DNA from: Desmodesmus armatus
Lineage: Eukaryota > Chlorophyta > Chlorophyceae > Sphaeropleales > Scenedesmaceae
DNA length: 64,000 nt
Assembly (NCBI GenBank): GCA_007449985.2
Contig: VIIQ02000033.1
Coordinates: 62,001-126,000, forward strand
Direction: 5' to 3'
Shown: piece by piece, positions 13,501 to 28,500 of the stretch
Layout: each line of letters opens with the position of its first letter
Numbering within the stretch: position 1 is the stretch's first letter
Notes under the pieces: model-generated
The model's database searches: none
What the model was told of the DNA's origin: nothing
What the model saw: the letters and a program-made list of their open reading frames with translations, nothing else
Position numbers and translations under genes: made by a program

Positions 13501-16500
13501 AGGGGCCATTGCAAGAGGGACCTGCGTGCCGCACAAGCCTGGAGAAGGACAGCGCTGACAGTTGGGGTCCACCTGATGGCAAGGTGTGCTTGTGTTGGTG
13601 GCGGTCCATGTCGCGTTGATGGCGTCAGTGGTGTTCACCGGGCCACCAACCACAGTTGCCCTCAGAGCAAGAAGACCTGCGCACAAAAACAATCTCTTCA
13701 TCAACACAGCTCAGGCACATGCAGGCTATAATCATGACGTCACCAGGTTGGTTTTATTTGCCGACAAGACCACCACTGTACAGCTGGCAGCTGTACACCC
13801 AGTTGTAACCATGTCATTATGTTGTGAAGCTGGTGCTCAAAGAGCATCTGCTGCTCTGAGGCTTACCTGCCCAGTCTGGGTGCAAGAACGGCCCAACAGA
13901 CGGCATAGGTGTGCATGTTGCCGGGCATGCTGCGTACAGCCCAGTGCCATCTGCCCATCCAGTCTTCAGGTAGGGGTCCAAGAAGGGGATCGGCACGCTG
14001 CCACACAGGCAGGTATTGTTCTTGACACAGATGCCAGACGTGGCATGACTGCAGGGCAACACAAACAGCACGATGTGATCCTGGCATTGCTGTTCGGTTC
14101 TTTCAGTTGGCATCAGCTTGTCAAGCAGGCAATGAAAGCTCAGATCACAACCTTTCAACAGCACAGTGTATGCCCGACATGCACGGTTGGCAGGCAACAC
14201 AGCAGAGGGTGTGCAAGGCGCCCTGGCCAAACACGACAGCACTCACTGTGCGTGTTGAGTGATGTTTACACCACCCCAAAGCACTCCAGGCAGCCCCCCT
14301 GACAGCTGCAGCCTGCTGATGTCAAAGCTGCTGCTGTTGAGCATCAGGTTTGCCCAGCTGTTGGGGATGGACCCACTCAATGCATTCACACTGATGTTGA
14401 AGCGCTCAAAGAGGGAGGTGCTGTTCCCCCAGGCGTCTGGCAGGGTGCCTGATAGCCTGTTGGCACTCAGGTCGAGTGAGAACACCTTGCCAGGCGCAAA
14501 AGCAGCCAGCAGGCTGGGAGGGAGCGTTCCTGCAGTGCAAGGCACCAGGGCAAGACATGAAGATGCCGATGCAGCCTATCAGTGCTCGATTTCAAGTTTG
14601 TAAACACACAGCAAATAGTGACATTCAACATGCCGTGGTCTTGGCCCCAACATGCTGCAACCTGCCCAAGAGTCCCAAGCCCACCATAGAGTGTGTTGTT
14701 GGCCAGGTTGAGGTAGCGCAGTCCACTGTAGGCGGCCAGGTCCGGAGGAATGACCCCCGTCAGCTGATTGCTGGACAGGTCAAGCATGGTGAGTTGTGGC
14801 AGGTAGTAGCTCAGGGGGCCGATTGGACCAGCCAGACCCATGCGTGGCAAGCCCAGCATGATCAGCTGCGTCCAGTTGTGGTTGCGTATGATCTCTTTGA
14901 AGTCTGTCCAAGAGGGCAGCTGAAGGCTGGTGCCGCCTGCAGCATTAGAAAGCAAGGCCAGACACTTTGTTGAAGCGGTGACGCATGAGCTTCTGTGCAG
15001 CAGCTGGTCAGCTGGGACGCCGCTGCTGTGACATCCAGCCAACAGTATGGTTTTCAAAGCGTGACTGACAGTATGCAGTCACTGATAACTGTCACACTGG
15101 CCTGGAGTGTCCTTGTGCACATTACTCCTGCTGCCATACCTCAAGGCCCAGGGTACATGCGCAACCCAATCTGATGCACTCTACTGAGTGGAGTCCACTC
15201 ACCCAACCGCAAGCCCTTGAGCTGGGCTAAATTGGCGGCCTGAGGCTTCAACGCCCAGAACGGCTGGGCTATATCTGAGTACACCGGCGTGTTCTGCACA
15301 GTGTACCAAGTGAGGTTGGTCCAGCTAAAAGGGTCAGGCACGTAGCCCATAACCTGGGCTCCATCCAAGGTGAAGTTGTTCAATGACAGCCATGCAGTGG
15401 TGTAGGCTGATGGGATGGCTCCACTCAACTGGGTGTTGCCAAGCTCAAAAGCCCTGAGGCTCAGCCATGATGTGTAGGCTGTTGGAAGCGTGCCTGTGAA
15501 GCCACCAGTAGCCCTGTAAACACAGACAAATCAGACATGTGGACGCGCTGTATGCTGAGCTGCTGTATAGGTGAACGCACAGGCGCTACAGCTGTGATGC
15601 ATGTACTTCAACAACAAGTAACGAAGCAGCCTGCCTGCAGTCAGCAAACCACTGGCCAAAGTGCACACCCATCTGCTGGTAGAAAGGGATTATAATTAGT
15701 CTTACTTGAAGACTCCTAGGTTTGTCCATGTGGAGTACTCCCACGGCAGCGTCCCACCCAACACTTGGTTGCCCCAAAGGTCAAACACCTCAAGCACTGT
15801 GCCATCGGCAAGCCCTGGTGGGAGGCTGCTGAACCACAAACCCTGCAAAGCAGCAATAGCACACTTAGATCAGCTCTGAACTGGTCTCCATGTAGTTGTA
15901 CGATGGCATACAGTCTGCTGGTGTGCCCATGTGCTAGCTGCCATTGTGTCGTTGCTGTCCCAGCACCAGTACAGATCAGTTTGGAGGGCAGCTCCACGCC
16001 CCTCGTTCAAGTGAGTGAATCCCCCCTGAGTGAATCACCTTGTTGGCTAGGTTGATTGTCACCACACGCCTGTCTCTGCACTCAATGTAGCGCCAGTTGC
16101 ACAGCTGCACACCATCTTCCAGCCTCATTGTGCCACATGCTTCTGCCGGCACGCTGTCGTCACACAAGCTGCAACTGGCATTGATGCTGCTGTTTGTACA
16201 GGGAGGTACGCTACCACGCCAGGTGCTGAGCTGCTGGGTGGTTTGCACATTGACTGCTGCAGCCTTCAGCAAGAGCAGTTGAGCAGCATCACGCAATAAC
16301 TCTGCCGGCCACAAACTCTGGCCACAAACAAGGTCAGCTGCTGGTCCACAGGGCTGAAGGATCGATGCGACACCGCTGGTTGTACTGTTGGTGCTGTTTG
16401 TGAAATTGGTCGTAAGTGTAGGAGAGTCCAGAAAGGGTGCCAACCACTCTGGAGCCCCTCCACACAGGCAAGGGTTGCCACTGTCGAAAGCGCATGGGGA

Positions 16501-19500
16501 GGTACAAGCAGACACATGATGGTGAGTGTGCAGCTAGCGGTTGATTTCAAAATGCTCAACACTATGTGGTGAGCAACTTTGTGGCCCTCTGCAAGCACAC
16601 CACTTTGCTCAGGTTTGCTTACTATCCCTCTGTCAGGCCGCAATGTTTCAGCAGGAGCCTACGAGGCTTCAGGCGCAACTGCTCAACTTGCAGGGGCCCT
16701 GGATGCAGTGCGTGGTGACCCATACCTCAGTCGTACAGAGGTGAGAGTCCATGTGTTGGCACTGTCCCTGCTGACATTGGCCCAGGGACCTTCCAAAGAG
16801 CCCCACAGCCGGTTGTCAGAAAGGTCCACCTCCTGTGCGTTGGCCACAAGGCTTGCCCAGCTGTCAGGGATGCTGCCAGTGAAGCTGTTCTGGCCAAGTG
16901 AAAGGGACCGCAGCACAGTACCGTTGCCTGCCCATTCAGGGCTCAATGTGCCTGTGGAGCATAAACAACAGCAACACAAGCACAGTCCCCTTACAGAAAA
17001 CTTCACAACAGCTGATGGAACCCATCTAATTCCAGATTTCTGGCATATGCACGCCAATGAAGTGAGAGGAAAATCGCTGCGTTCACTGTGGAGGCCTCCA
17101 GCACTATGCAGCCAGGGCCCTGAATCCCCTAAACTGAGGCCAGCTGAGCCATTTCCAACAGCTCCCCTGCCCATACTTAGCTCACCTGTGAAGTTGTTGG
17201 AGCCTAGGTCCAGGCTGGAACCCCTTGCCATTTTGAATGCCAGCCAGCTGGGCAGTTTTCCATTGAGGGTGTTGGATGACAGATCTAGCTCCCTGAGCTG
17301 CTGCGCCCCAAAGCCCTGCCATGAGGCGGGGACTTCGCCCACTAAGCCCAACCCCATCAGCCCCAGCCGTGATATGTTGGGGTAGGAGATAGGAATGCTT
17401 GCGTCAAGGGGCAGCCCATCCCAGCCACTGACATTGGCAACAGTGAGCTCTGTCAAGGTACTGTTGGGGACAAGTGCAGGCAGTCCGCCAGCGGGCAGGA
17501 TGAAGCCGGGCAAGTGCTGCAGCACCAGGCTTGTGAGTGTGCTGATGTTGCCGAGGGAGTCCAGAGGGCCAGTAAGGGACATACTGCTGAGCTCCAGGCG
17601 CTGCAGTTGTGTGAGACCGGCTGACCACTCAACAGGCAGCGGGCCTGTCACCATGGCTGCATTGGTGATGCGTAGCTCCAAAAGCTGAGTAAGATTACCC
17701 CAGCTTGCCGGCAACGATCCTGTACACAAGGCATCAACAAAGGGTGCTGGTTGAAAGTGATCACGCGACTCGTCCGGGTCGACTAGCAATTGTCACTGAC
17801 TCCAGGCTGTCTGTACTGTTCAACAGCTGTAGGTTTTGCATCAGCGGTGGATGCTGACCTCATGGGCATGTCACTTGCTGCACAATGCACTGTAGGTAGC
17901 TCTTTGATCCCTCATTTTACCTTGCAAGCTGCTCATGTCGAGCAGCCACAGGCTCTGCAGCTGCACCATCTCCGACCAGGTGTCTGGCAGAGTAGCCCCA
18001 GCAGCAGCTGGGCCCGACAGGTGCACAACCCGCAGCTTGGGCAGGGCCAAAAAGGCAGCTGGCCAGCTGCTGTTGAGCACGTGGCCTGTGAGATGGACCT
18101 CTTCAAGAGCTTCCATGCCGGCAAAGGCTGATGAAAAGCCATCGCCAAAGGTGAGCTGTGGTCCGTTGCTCATGACAGCAGCATAGTCTGCGGCACCAGA
18201 TCACAGGATAATTAAAGGCAAAGACCTCAGCAAGCAAGCTGACATGAACGTTTGCCAAGCATGGGGGAAAAAAGCCATGGGTGCACCACATGCATGCTTG
18301 ACTCATGCGCTGACATAATGATTACTCATCACACATTTCGGCACTCACCCAGCATCACTTTAGTCACCCTGCCATCCCTGCACTCCAGGTAGCGCCAGCT
18401 GCATGTAGTAGTGTTGGTGCTGGTGTGATATATGCCACAGGTCTGGTGCTCCAGCGTGCAAACGCTGCACTGTGCCAACTGACAGGGCTCCGATGCCGGC
18501 TGCCAGCTGTCAAAGATGGCGCACACGCGAGGGTCTTGCATGCAGCTGGGCCCTGACACAGCCGCCTTCAAGGCCAGCAGGCCATGCATGTCCTGCAAGC
18601 AAGTGAGCAGCAGCAGCTCCAGTGATGCTACGCAACCATAGCCGCCGCACGTGGGGGCTGCTTGATAGCAAAAGAGTCGCAACAAAGGTAATTGAGGTGG
18701 CAAGAACACCCTGATCACATCTCAGCAATGACTCAGCATGGCATGCTTAGCCTCAAAAAGGAAGGTCACAGCACACTCACTGCTCCTGAAGGGTTGACAG
18801 CACCAGTCATGTTGAGCTTAGCAGCACAGCTGCTTGTAGGAGGCGTGCACGTGGTGCCTGCTGGAACCAGCGGTGTCAGGTTGCCACAGTCAAGACCTGC
18901 GGATATCCAGAAGACACAACACTCAGGACCACTGCTCCACCTGCTGCATGAACGCCACATGCCATTAGGTTTGTAACCTGGAACATTGCAGTGATTGGTG
19001 TGAATGTCCAAGGTGGCATGCATCTCATCGGTAACATTTTGGGGCTGCTGCTGTCTTACACTTGCATTCTCACCTAGTCTTGTCCCATTGATGCTGCCAC
19101 ACGTGCCAGCATCAGGCACCGGCCCACACAAGAACCAGTTGCCTTCAACACTCCAGCAGCTGAGCGCCAGCATGCCAACCATGCTTGGCCAAGGCCCGGT
19201 CAGCTGGTTGCTGTTCAGCAGCAGCGTCTGCAACGTCAGTGCCAGGGTGCCAGCACTTTGCTGGGTCCATGAAGCGGGCAGAGGGCCGCGCAGGGAGTTG
19301 TGTGACAGGTCAAGCTGCTGCAGGACCATATTGCTCCACTCTGCAGTCAGCAAACACAAGTGTAGAATGGGCAAGCCGCCAATGACGGACGGATGCTTCT
19401 CAACATGGGTCTTTTTGCATGACTGCCTTTTGGTTCTGTCGGTGCTTTTTGCTGTGATGCAGATGCCTTGCTCACCCCACACTGGATTGCAGTTTTTGCG

Positions 19501-22500
19501 ACGGTCCGCAAATCCTGTGCACAACAACAACCAGACCCAGCCTGTAGGGTGCCAACAACACATGCATGCCTTTCTCCACCTCTGCACAAAAGACTGCCCA
19601 CATGGGCCCCAGCTCACTGAGCTGAGAGCTTGCAAGCTCACAATTGTGGCACAACCTCTCATCATCACACACCTGGTGGTAGGGTCCCAGCCAGCTTGCA
19701 GTGCGCCAAGCTCAACTCCTTCAACAGTGGCCAGCCCCATCCCAACGTGGGCTCAAGGGTTGCGCCCAGTGGGTTCCAGTCCAGGTTGAGTGACATCAGC
19801 CGACGAGCGCCAAAGTGTGACAGGCCCGTAAGATTGTTGCGGGCCAGCGACAGCACCCTGAGACTATCCATAGTGTCCCAGTTGGGCAAAGGCCCAGAGA
19901 GCCCACAGGAATTGCAGATAAGCTGCCTAAGGTGCGACATGAATGGTGTCCCCACGCTGCCATAATCATAATAATAATCCCAGGGATGATCCCCGGACAG
20001 CTGAGAGCCATCGCCCCACACTTGCGGCAGACCACCCTGCAGCGATGAGCACAGTGAGCCCAGGGTCAGCCAGCGGTGGATTTGATGAGACTGCCATGCA
20101 TAACATGGTCCGTCAACGACAACAGCAGACCTTGCACGGCTTTGGGCGTACGCTAGAAGCCGAACAGTTGTCCAGGGTCTGCAAGTTGCTGAGTGATGAC
20201 CACCCTGTCGGGAGGCTCCCTGTGAGCTTGTTGAAGGAGACGTTGACATGCAAGAGCTGTACCGCAGAGCTCCAGGCACCTGGCAGCGTCCCACTGAAGC
20301 TGTTGTTACTGCCATCAAACACCTGCATGGCATCAAGACGCGGCACGTACAGTTGGTACGGTAAGACAGGGTCATCCAGTGGCTGCTCAACTGGCAACCC
20401 TACAATACTGAGCGGGCATTTTACTTTTCAAAACCAGTGAAGGTCGAGGAACGTCTGTGCATAAGGTTCCCATTGGCAGGGCTGTGCCATCGTTCAGCGC
20501 ACCTTTGTCTGGGGTAGAGAGTGAAGAGGAGGGAGCGGGCCACTCAGACCAAAGCCTGATACATTCAAGGCCACAACATTGAAGCCGTCTGCGCTGCATG
20601 TGACACCTGCCCAGGGGCGTGTAGCGTTGCAAGGGTTGATGCCCTGCCAGCTGGAGAGACCCCCTTGTGGGTCTGAAATAGAATTCTTCCAGACGTGGAG
20701 TTGGTACTGATAGCCAGTGAACAGGCAGTTGCCTGGACCCGAATCTGTGCAGGTATGCGCAGGTGGGGGCGCCCCTACAACTGCGCCAGTGGTACAGTCC
20801 TTGTCTGCAGAGCACGGACATAATCAAATTTCAGTTGCGTGTGTGCGAATCATTCGCGGCAGTGGTTAATCCCTAGTGTAAACAACATTTTTGTTTGCAA
20901 ACCCTTTTTATGTCAGCTTGGATGCAGTGCTTTGGCCTCTTGCAAGCACGAGCACTCGCCGCAACTAAGCCCAGGCTGTCACAGCTTGGCAAGCTGCACT
21001 TACAAAGGGATGTGCCATCGGTGTATGTGGCAGTGCATGGCATGCTGCTCGGCACCAAGCCGCACAGCCCTGGTGACTGGTAGGCAATCAGGCAGCCAAA
21101 CTGGCTGCCTTGCCGCGTCTTCCAGCCGCTGTCAAAAGAGCCACTGATGCCAGTGCCAGCAATGTGCAGCTCCGCCAAGCTGCGGGGCACTTGGATGCTC
21201 TGCATGTCACCAGTGATGCCGTTGTAGCTGACAATCAGCTTGCGGAGCGCTGAGGGCGCAGTAGTGTTGCTTACTGCATATTGGCAGCCAGGAAGCGGCG
21301 AGCAGATGCAGCACAGTTGCCAGCATGTCTGTATCAACAGCAATCATATACTGTTCTCTGGCCTCTGCGGTCTGATTGAGAGGGGCAGCTCATGTCACCA
21401 ACAAGCCCTTTCTGGACTTGATTGAGGGAAGATGTCTAGGGCTTCTCATTTCTTCATGTGCATATCTGCATGCATGAAGCCCATGCCATGGAAGGCTTGC
21501 AGCTGCTTGAAAATTGTGCGTGCCGATCGCAAACCATACCTGGCAGAGAGCCCGTCAGCTTGTTGTACCCAACATTCAGGATTTGGACCTTGGATGGCGA
21601 CTTGAGCCAGCTGGACGGCAGCTGCCCCTTGAACTTGTTTTGGGACAGGTCCACCACGAAAATGTTTTGCGGTGATAGGTCTGCATTGCAAGATGGCAAC
21701 CATGTGTCACACGTCAGCACTGTGACCTTGTATGCGTTGTGATGGTGCGTAGGCAATGCAGCACGTCATGTGTGTAGACATAGGGATGTGGTGGCTAATG
21801 CTGACACACGGCGGTGCAGCAGTCCCCAACAAGCCCTGTGGTCAGCTGTCTTTCATAGACGGCAAGCATTTCTGCTTTCGAAACTAAATTACGCTCGCAT
21901 CACAATTGCTCACCTGATAGTGGCACAATGGGGAACATGTTGCCCTGCATCCGCAGCTGCCACAAGCTGCCTCCGACATAAGCCCAGAACGCTTGGTTAG
22001 GTATCTGGTAGAGCTTGTTGTAAGAGACGTCCAACAACTTGAGCTTGCTTGGAGGGGCCTTTGGGTCTGCTGCATTTGCCGGCCCAAACAACCCGCCAGA
22101 TATGAAATTGTTGGGCAACTGCAGGTGCTGTAGGTTTGAAGACCACCAGCTAGTTGGCAGAGTGCCTTGAAGGTTACAGGCCCGACATGTCAGGTCGGCC
22201 AGCTGTGACATGCAGGGATAGGCCATGCTAGGCGAGCCACATTCCATCCAAGCAGACGGGAGGGTCGCCTGCAGCACAACAGCGGGGCAGGTGACCCAAT
22301 CAGGCATGGTTCAAGAGCCTTTTGCTGCGCATACTTCCTGCCTGGGATGCCTAATCACTATGCTGACGACCCCTACCTGGGGTAGCCACCCCCCTACCCG
22401 AAGCATCTGGGTACGGGCGAGCGACCCCTCGGGTACTGCACTGCCACTGGGCAGCCCCTGGGTAGGGGTGGGTAGGGTGCGGGCACCCGTACCCGGGACT

Positions 22501-25500
22501 GGCACACCCTAACCAAGGGGCACACAGCCTTGACTATTGTTGATTACGGGGCTGCAAGACTATGCTGGACTGTTTTGCATAGTCTACTGCCTTCACTGGC
22601 TGCCAGTGTGTGGTGCTGTGCACAAATTCGATGCAGACGGTACCCGGGTACCCTCGGCAACTGAAGAGGGGGGTACCTGAGGTAGGGGGTAGTCGGCATA
22701 GTGTAATGGGTGTTGCTGTGTGCAGTGCACTACGCAACATCATGCATGAGCTGTGTTTGGCCCGCTGGGAGGGGGAGAGGTTCATGTGCTGGCTAATACT
22801 GCCAAGGAAGGGGTTCAGTCCCTGCAATCACAATCGGGGCTACTAGTGTGACACATCACCACTCACAACACACCTGGATGGATGCACTGTCGTTTCCAAG
22901 GGTATTGTAGCTCAGATCAAGGCTCTTGAGGCCCTGCAAGTTGCGCCAGCTGGCTGGCAGAGGCCCAGTCAGCAGGTTCCAGCTGAAGTCAACAACAGCA
23001 AGGCGAGCACCATACCCATTTGGCACTTCCGGCAGGCTGCCATGGATGCTGTTGTGGGACATGTCCAGCAGCTCGAGTGCACTGAGCATCATGAGGTCAC
23101 TCGGCAGTGTCCCTGACAGGCCCATATCTGAGAAATTCAGCCGGGAGACCCTGCCTTCCGAGCTGCACTCAACCCACTCCCACCGCGGGCTGCCACAAGG
23201 CATGAGATAACGGTCCCAGCTTGCTAGGAAGGCAGGGTTGCCTAGCGCAGCCTTGACTTGCAGCAAGCGTGCCCTGTCGTTGATTGCATCGCAGCACGTC
23301 GATGGGTAGACGCTGCAGGGTGCCATAGAGCAATCTTCAGCTGGAGCCTGGCTGACACAGTCTGGGGGGTTCTGAACTGCCGTGAACGGGCTCATCCGTG
23401 GTGTAGAACAGTTGTGCCCTGCATGTCATGCACAAAGTTCAGCTTGTTCAAAGACTTCCTTGACACAGTACACATGATTGTCTGTTGGGGTGTAGTACTG
23501 CGGTGGCCCTGGCGGCACATTTGACACTACAACCAGAACTGACACACCAGCTGCGATAACTCGCAAGAAATGCCCTGGAAAGCAATGACTCACCCAGCCT
23601 GGTATTTGTAGTATCCAAGCACAAAGCGCCCAACCCCAATCCACCCTCTGGGTGTGGGCCGCACACAGCTGTGCTCCAAATAGTGAACCGTGTGACGTTG
23701 GGGAAACCTGTCCACCAGGCTGGCGGAATCTCGCCCTGCAAATAATAATTTGAATGCAGATAAAGCTCCTGCAATGCGGTTCCAAGCCTGTTGGTGGTGG
23801 CATTGCTGCCCCACTCTGGCGGCAAGGTGCCGGTTACTTGTGTGCTGTTCAGCCCCAGGACTTGCCAGGACATAGCAGACCACCCTGCATGGCAGGTTGC
23901 ATGACAGTGCAGCACAACAATTTGTTTCCTTGTGTGCTGGACTTGCAGTCAAGATCGGTGCATCTGGCATGGACATCAATAATTGGTCAGTGCTTCACTT
24001 GGATCACAGGGGGTGATAGACAAGTTGACAAGCGGCCAGCAACAAGTAAGAATGTATGGGGATGTCTAAAGTAATCACCCACCAAAAGGGAGGTTGCCAA
24101 AAAGGTCCCTGTTGCCCCCCAGCAGCAGCACCCGCAGGCTCGGCATGCAGGCGCCAGACACCGGCAAGCTGTCCAGAGAGCCACCAAGGCCTGTCTCCTC
24201 TGCTTTCAGGATCTGCAGGCTGGTCATGTTGCACCACTGTGCGGGCAGACTGCGTGCTGCGCTGTTCCATACGTAGGCGTGGCTGATGTCCAGTATCTGT
24301 AGATTCTGTAGGCTGGACCACGCAGCAGGGAGGGAGTAGCCTAGCATGCTGTATGAGATGTTGAGGACTTGTAGGTCAGGCAGCTGCAGCAGAGCGGCTG
24401 TGAGGCCTGTCAGGGTGCTTGCATTCGCGCCGTTGTTGACCGACAAACCCTGCACAGCATGTACAGTTAGTGTCAAACTTGTGATAACATCCCAAGGCAT
24501 GTGCTGGTGCCAACAATCATAACGCTTCAGCTTCATGCCCAGCAGTTGGCGGTGAGGCAACAAGCAACAGCTGGCACAGTGGTAGCCAGCACTCAAGCCC
24601 CTCACTGCAATCCACGTGCAGCTCAACGGGCATGCGACACTGGGACGTACCTGCAGCCCCAAGCTTCTGAGCCGTGTGAGGTTTGTCAACACCTGCCAGT
24701 CGACCGGCCCCTGAGCATACGTCCTTGGAATGCCCATGTTGCCACTGCCACTTCCCATGTTGTTGTCGGCAGGAGGAGGTACCATGCTCACGCCAACCAC
24801 AGTCCCGTTCTCACAGCTGATCCCGCCCCAGCTAAAGATGCAGGGATCACCCGTGCCCCAGCTGCTCAATGTAGGGTTGTTCCAGGCACGAAGACTGTCC
24901 CTCCATGCAATCAACACTTTACCCTGCGCACTGGGCTCAGGGATGCGGCCAGGGTCGCAGGTGGGCTCCGACTGCTCAGGTTGGTAGTAGCTACTCCCAT
25001 TCATGTTGTACTGCTGGGGAGGTGGGCTTGGAGGGGGTGAACCCGGTGGGGGCGATGGCATTGGGGATGACATAGGGGGTGGCGAGCCAACGAACATGGT
25101 GTTGGCCATCTGCAAGCTGCTGCAACCCCCTGCTGGGAGCATTGGCTGTCCTGTTGAGCAGTCAAGACCTGCAAGGGTGTCAGGAAACATCAATGCAACA
25201 CGCCAAACTTGAGCCTTGTGCATTGCGTGCGCACGTCACGCACAAGCATAACGTGGGTGCACTGCATCCAATGCCAAGGCCAAGCAAACCGCTGAGCACA
25301 GGTTGGTGCTGATGATTGCGGCTCTCAGCTCCCAGGAGCACTGCTCCTTGAAGGCAGTGACTCACCTATGTTGGTTCCTGTGGGGTCAAAGCAGCGAGCT
25401 CCTGCCGGTGGCACCCCGCATATCTCAGGGTTGTGGTCCAGCGACCAGCACTGCAAGTTTGGTGTGCTGCCATACTTGAAGGGGATGTTGCCTGCCAGCA

Positions 25501-28500
25501 TGTTGTTGTCCAGGTACAGCTGCTGTATGTTGTCAGTTAGAAACCCTACAACCGCCCCAACGAGTTGGTTGTGACTGGCATCCAGCACTTTCAGGGAGGT
25601 CATCTGGCTCCAAGCTGCAACAGCAATGCACGGGAAGCAATATGTTGTCAAACAACTAATTCGGCCAATGTTGCCGACCCTTACCATGTTGCAAGCATGC
25701 AGCAGTGGCAACAGCGCGCAGTGGTGAAAGGTACACACACCAGCTGGTGGATCGGATCGGACATTGCGACCAACATGCCGCAATGTCTGCACGCCGAGTG
25801 ACGCATGTGCACGATAAGCTGCGCCACATTTGAGCTGTGCGTTTGCCCACACCACAGCACGACACCACAGCCGCAAGGGGAACTGCAGGGCTTCACTTAC
25901 TGGATGGGATGGAAGTGAAGTTGTTGTGGGACATCCGCAACTGCTCCATCCTGGTGAAACCCCCTGCGCAGGTACTGCTTGCAAGCAGCGGGTCACTGAG
26001 CTGGTTGTAGCCAACGTCAAAGTACGTCAGGCCACCAAAGCTGTCAAAGCCCACTGGCACAGAGCCTGCAGCAGCAAGGCAGAGAATAGGTGAGTGCCAG
26101 TGGGGTTTTGTGAGAATGCATGCCATACATTGCTGAGTCATTATGGCAGCATGCACATCAACGGACACGTGCAAGATTGGATTCACTCACCGTTGAAGGC
26201 ATTGTGTGAGATGTCAAGATACTCCAAGCCACCTGCCGCAAGACAGACATCTGCACCCCAGAAGGGCAGCGGTCCTGACAGCTTGCAGTAGGCACATGCA
26301 AACCGGGTGAGAGCCATGCTAGGCACTTGTGGGACACGCTTGTCCATCCAAGAAGCTGGCAAAGTCCCCTGCACAGGCATCAATATCCCACAAATGTCAG
26401 TCGCGAAGGTGTTTTGAATGGACAGGTTGCCTTGCGCAAGTAGCTGGCTTGCCAAGGACATGCACACCCATGCATAGCAGCAGGAGTGAGGAGGGCTGGC
26501 CCCCACGTCACCCGCATTGTTGAGCAAAGCTGCAGCTGCAGGGTCTGAGAAGACAAGGTAGCATGCCGGTGGCTGCGTGCTCTTCATCACAAACAAACAG
26601 CACATTGAAGCAGCAAGACAACGACTTTGCTCACCATGAAGCTGTTTGAGGACAGTCGCAGCTCCTGGAGCTGTGTCATGTTGGCCCAAGCCTCCGGCAG
26701 CGGTCCCGTGAGGTTGTTCTGTGAGAGGTCCAGGGACTCCAGGCCTGACAGAGTGCCCCACTGCACAAACCAGCACACACACCACACAGCCGTCCGTCTT
26801 CAAACGAAAGGGAGAACCCAGTGTGGACAGCAAGACCTGTGTGCAACTGGATGTGTTCGTCACTTGCAATCAACCATACCCGTGGTGTGGTCCAACGTAT
26901 TTTGCAGCAACCTTGCACCTGATGGGAGTGCAGACTATTATTGAGCTGAATGATGCTGTTACACACAGGGTCCTGAACAGGTGCACACAGCTGGGCGTTG
27001 CTGACAACTTACCTCTGCAGGAAGGCTGCCACTGACTCGGTTGCCTGCCAGTGAAAGCCGCTGCAATGTCAGTGCAAGGCTGGCTGGTAGGGTGCCTGCA
27101 ACAGCGCAGCAACAGCAGCAAGGAGTGATCACATGACACACCCATCCACAACAAGCACATCAAGATCATATATGATGCATACGTATTGTGTTGCCGACAA
27201 TGCACGCACTATGTGGCATTCAAGCATAAGCAGAGTGGGGGCAAGCTGCCGCCCTGTTGGCTACAAAGCAGAGCCAGCCTGCCAAGCGCACCTGTGAAGC
27301 GGTTGCCGTCAAGGATGGCCTCCCGTAGGCTAGTCATGTTTGCTAGTGCAGGCAGCGGCCCTGTCAGGTTTGCTTTGGACAGGTACAGCCCGTGCAGCGT
27401 GGGGGTTGCAAGCTCTGGCGGGAAACCGCCTGCAGCAGCACGTAATAAACCAAACAAGAGCATGGTGAGCAAGCCTCACTTTAACCAACACGGTCGATGG
27501 AACACATAAGTCTGGTAATGCATATCTCGGCGTGCTGCACTGAGAACTGCCAAACAATGCTGCTAATCACTTCTGACAGCCTTGTCAACCCATCGATGCA
27601 GGCTTGCAGATAAGGCATGCTGTCAGCTACAGCAAGCGCACAAGGTGTTAGCAGCTGTGTTGCTGCCCTCAGCCAGTTCACCTTGCATGGGGTACCCTGA
27701 TGCCTTCAAGACACGCAGCAGTTGAAGGGAGGCTATCTGGGGCACCAAACACAGGCTTGACACAGGGATCACCCCAGCATTCACCAGCTGATTGAGGTCC
27801 AATGTGCTGACACCAGACAGGGGATATGTAGTGATCTTTTTGATGTAAGCGTTACAATCGTTCATCTGCATTCAACACACCACACTGCACAACACCACAC
27901 ATCACATGTTACAGTGAGTACTGCAGTCACAGGAACCGAGTATCCTTGCTGTATCGACCTCATCGACATCCACTGTAGACCGACACACTGACACATGCTT
28001 CATGCAGGCTGTCCAATTGACACACTTTCTTTCTCACTCTCATCACGACACCCTGATACTGTGTAGTGTCCACTTCACCACAACAGGCTGATCACTGCAT
28101 TCTCACTGCAGTCTCACCCATCTCTACACACGTCAGTCTCCAACTGCTGGACTAACGCTCAGCCTGCTCGACAACTGCGTGGCTACGCCTCCTACCCCCC
28201 CAGAGCAGGAAGAGCGGAAGGACAGTACCCGCCTCAAATCCTCCTGACTGCACCACTGCAGAAAAAATTGAAGGAAGCAATATCCCAACACACACAACCC
28301 CACCAGCCACACACACCTTGCACCCACCCTGCCAACACACCCGCACAAGCATCTGCAAGGCCACAGGGGCGCCTGTAACACAGTACACCACACAAAGTGA
28401 ACAATGCAGACAAAAGACCAGCCAACTCTGCGGAAAGCACCAACCACGGAAGGGAAACAAAAGAAGGATCACCACAGAAGAGAGCACCCGTGTGCCCAAG

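Noticed and set aside
13300..13707. Start-like ATG with a signal-peptide-like sequence (MLMKRLFLCAGLL), suggesting a separate LRR gene
   Set aside because: The hydrophobic part overlaps an intron acceptor (GTGCGCAG before GTCTTC). The phase fits splicing from exon 43 (DWAG/LLALRATV), so it is an internal LRRNT.
18897..19073. Open frame with GYKPNGMWRSC...CCVFWISAG as an LRR-module exon
   Set aside because: Splicing 19074 to 18896 is phase-consistent and gives GTRLG/LDCGN, as in exons 20-21, so this stretch is intronic.
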